A stretch of 64,000 nucleotides of DNA, taken from contig NZ_FQUM01000004.1 of assembly GCF_900129025.1 (NCBI RefSeq), forward strand, positions 496,001 through 560,000, given 5' to 3'. Of this stretch, positions 63,103 through 64,000 are shown in pieces. A program made the position numbers and the translations under genes. Within the stretch, counting starts at the first letter, position 1. Each line of letters opens with the position of its first letter. The notes below the pieces were generated by a model. The model ran no database searches, had not been told where the DNA came from, and saw nothing but the letters and a program-made list of their open reading frames with translations. This DNA comes from Mariniphaga anaerophila. Its GTDB lineage: Bacteria > Bacteroidota > Bacteroidia > Bacteroidales > Prolixibacteraceae.

Positions 63103-63966
63103 ATGAAAAAGTTTTTCAGATACCTGACCACGGCTGCTGAAGATATAAACTGGGGCATTTATTTAAAAACAGCAGGCTCGTTAAACATCCCGCCCCAGGA
63201 GGAGTATCCACCCATTGAGCATCCGTCGGGCTACTATTTCACATGGGAACAGGGACGAAAATTGCAGGAGTACCAACTCAACTACATTACCGAAGGGGAA
63301 GGAATATTCGAAAACAAAACCGGAACTTTTCCGGTAAAAGCGGGGAGCCTTATGGTTATTTCACCGGGAATGTGGCACCGTTACAAGCCAAATTTCCAGT
63401 CGGGCTGGACCGAAAACTATATAGGTTTTAAAGGAAAAGCGATTGAAAATTTTATGAAGCACCGGCTGTTTTCTCCGGAGCATCCCGTAATACAGCTAGG
63501 TGAGCGCGAAGAAATACTGGATACTTTTCTAAAAATCTTCGATCTGATTGAAGCTGAACAACCCGGGTTTCAACACATTGCTTCCGGGCTAATTATAAAA
63601 CTGCTGGGGTATCTCGTGGCGTTTGACAAGCAAAAAGAATTCTCGGGAAAACCTATTGCCCGAATTATTGAAGAAGCCCGCTTCAGAATGCGCAGTGAAG
63701 TGGGCAGAAACTTCGACATCGAAAAGTTTGCCGCAGAAAACAACGTCGGATACTCGTGGTTTCGCCGGATGTTTAAAAACTACACAGGCCTGTCGCCGCG
63801 GCAATATTGCCTTCAGCTAAAAATCATACGGGCAAAAGAGTTGTTGCTGAGCACCGACCTTTCGGTAAAAGAAATCAGTTACGAATTGGGGTTTGAATCC
63901 ATCCACTATTTTAGCCGGGTTTTTAAACAAAAAACGGGGAAAAGTCCGAGCGATTTCAGGGGATAG
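63103..63966 (+). CDS. AraC-family regulator, probable rhamnose activator
   Basis: 287 residues: an N-terminal cupin-like sensor domain (about 40-150, EYQLNYITEGEGIFENKTGT, LMVISPGMWHRYKPNF) and a C-terminal double helix-turn-helix (about 185-287) with FAAENNVGYSWFRRMFKNY, TGLSPRQYCLQLKIIRAKEL and ISYELGFESIHYFSRVFKQK. It is a cytoplasmic one-component regulator rather than a hybrid two-component system. Divergent orientation from rhaT, with only 128 bases between, makes it the likely activator of the rhamnose operon. Confidence 0.92.
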   Translation: MKKFFRYLTTAAEDINWGIYLKTAGSLNIPPQEEYPPIEHPSGYYFTWEQGRKLQEYQLNYITEGEGIFENKTGTFPVKAGSLMVISPGMWHRYKPNFQSGWTENYIGFKGKAIENFMKHRLFSPEHPVIQLGEREEILDTFLKIFDLIEAEQPGFQHIASGLIIKLLGYLVAFDKQKEFSGKPIARIIEEARFRMRSEVGRNFDIEKFAAENNVGYSWFRRMFKNYTGLSPRQYCLQLKIIRAKELLLSTDLSVKEISYELGFESIHYFSRVFKQKTGKSPSDFRG

Positions 63967-64000
63967 TGTTTTTCACAGCTTTTGCAACCAATGGCAAATG

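Noticed and set aside
1-64000. tRNA, rRNA, CRISPR arrays, insertion sequences, integrases and phage genes
   Set aside because: I found no cloverleaf with a GTTCRA loop, no rRNA-like segment, no regular spaced repeats and no transposase or integrase motif.

Overview
The window is chromosomal DNA from a member of the Bacteroidota, most likely a polysaccharide-degrading, anaerobic or microaerophilic Bacteroidales/Marinilabiliales-type organism. The evidence is a SusC/SusD pair, several glycan-utilisation gene clusters, many signal peptides ending in AQ or in a lipobox, promoters of the Bacteroidota type (-33 TTTG or TTG, -7 TAnnTTTG) and a complete rnf operon. The genus is inference. I saw no rRNA, tRNA, CRISPR array, transposase or integrase.

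Layout. 1-8880 (minus strand): a glycan locus read from a ROK repressor through a sugar-porter permease and a DUF4855 lipoprotein into SusC and a SusD cut by the window edge. 9140-14439: small winged-helix protein, iron superoxide dismutase, an ECF sigma factor/membrane protein/surface beta-repeat module, and two unrelated secreted proteins. 14555-19953: RseC-like protein and RnfB-C-D-G-E-A, the ion-pumping ferredoxin:NAD oxidoreductase. 20067-26478: KefC-type antiporter with its KefF/G-like quinone reductase, Lnt, and a 5'-nucleotidase split over two genes. Between the reductase and lnt lies an approximately 225-nt candidate structured RNA with its own promoter and terminator. 26538-27611 is a LysM amidase, followed by a second, short candidate sRNA (about 27734-27812).

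27972-41228 is a second glycan locus without SusC/D: FucP-type permease, two metallophosphoesterases, GH28, two paralogous polytopic membrane proteins of unknown family, a VCBS/FG-GAP lipoprotein, a ROK sugar kinase and a divergent GH92 mannosidase. A 14-base element lies exactly duplicated beside two of its promoters, 8.5 kb apart, suggesting one regulator. 41296-47139 carries a PmoA-like protein, an acetyl-xylan-esterase-like hydrolase, a QueG-like iron-sulfur protein, a GH53 endo-galactanase and a periplasmic Gfo/Idh/MocA oxidoreductase. 47255-57415 is mostly housekeeping (Map, acyl-ACP thioesterase, split ThrE exporter, MiaA, CutC) with a degenerate M23 protein, a secreted protein with four Trp-Met repeats and an AAA ATPase. 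57497-63966 is a rhamnose cluster (RhaA, GH78, RhaM, RhaT) with a divergent AraC regulator.

The least explained items are the structured RNA at 22987-23214, the sRNA at 27734-27812, the phosphatase/membrane-paralogue/GH28/GH92 locus with its shared promoter box, and the Trp-Met repeat protein. RNA folds and motif matches were made by eye; no searches were run.
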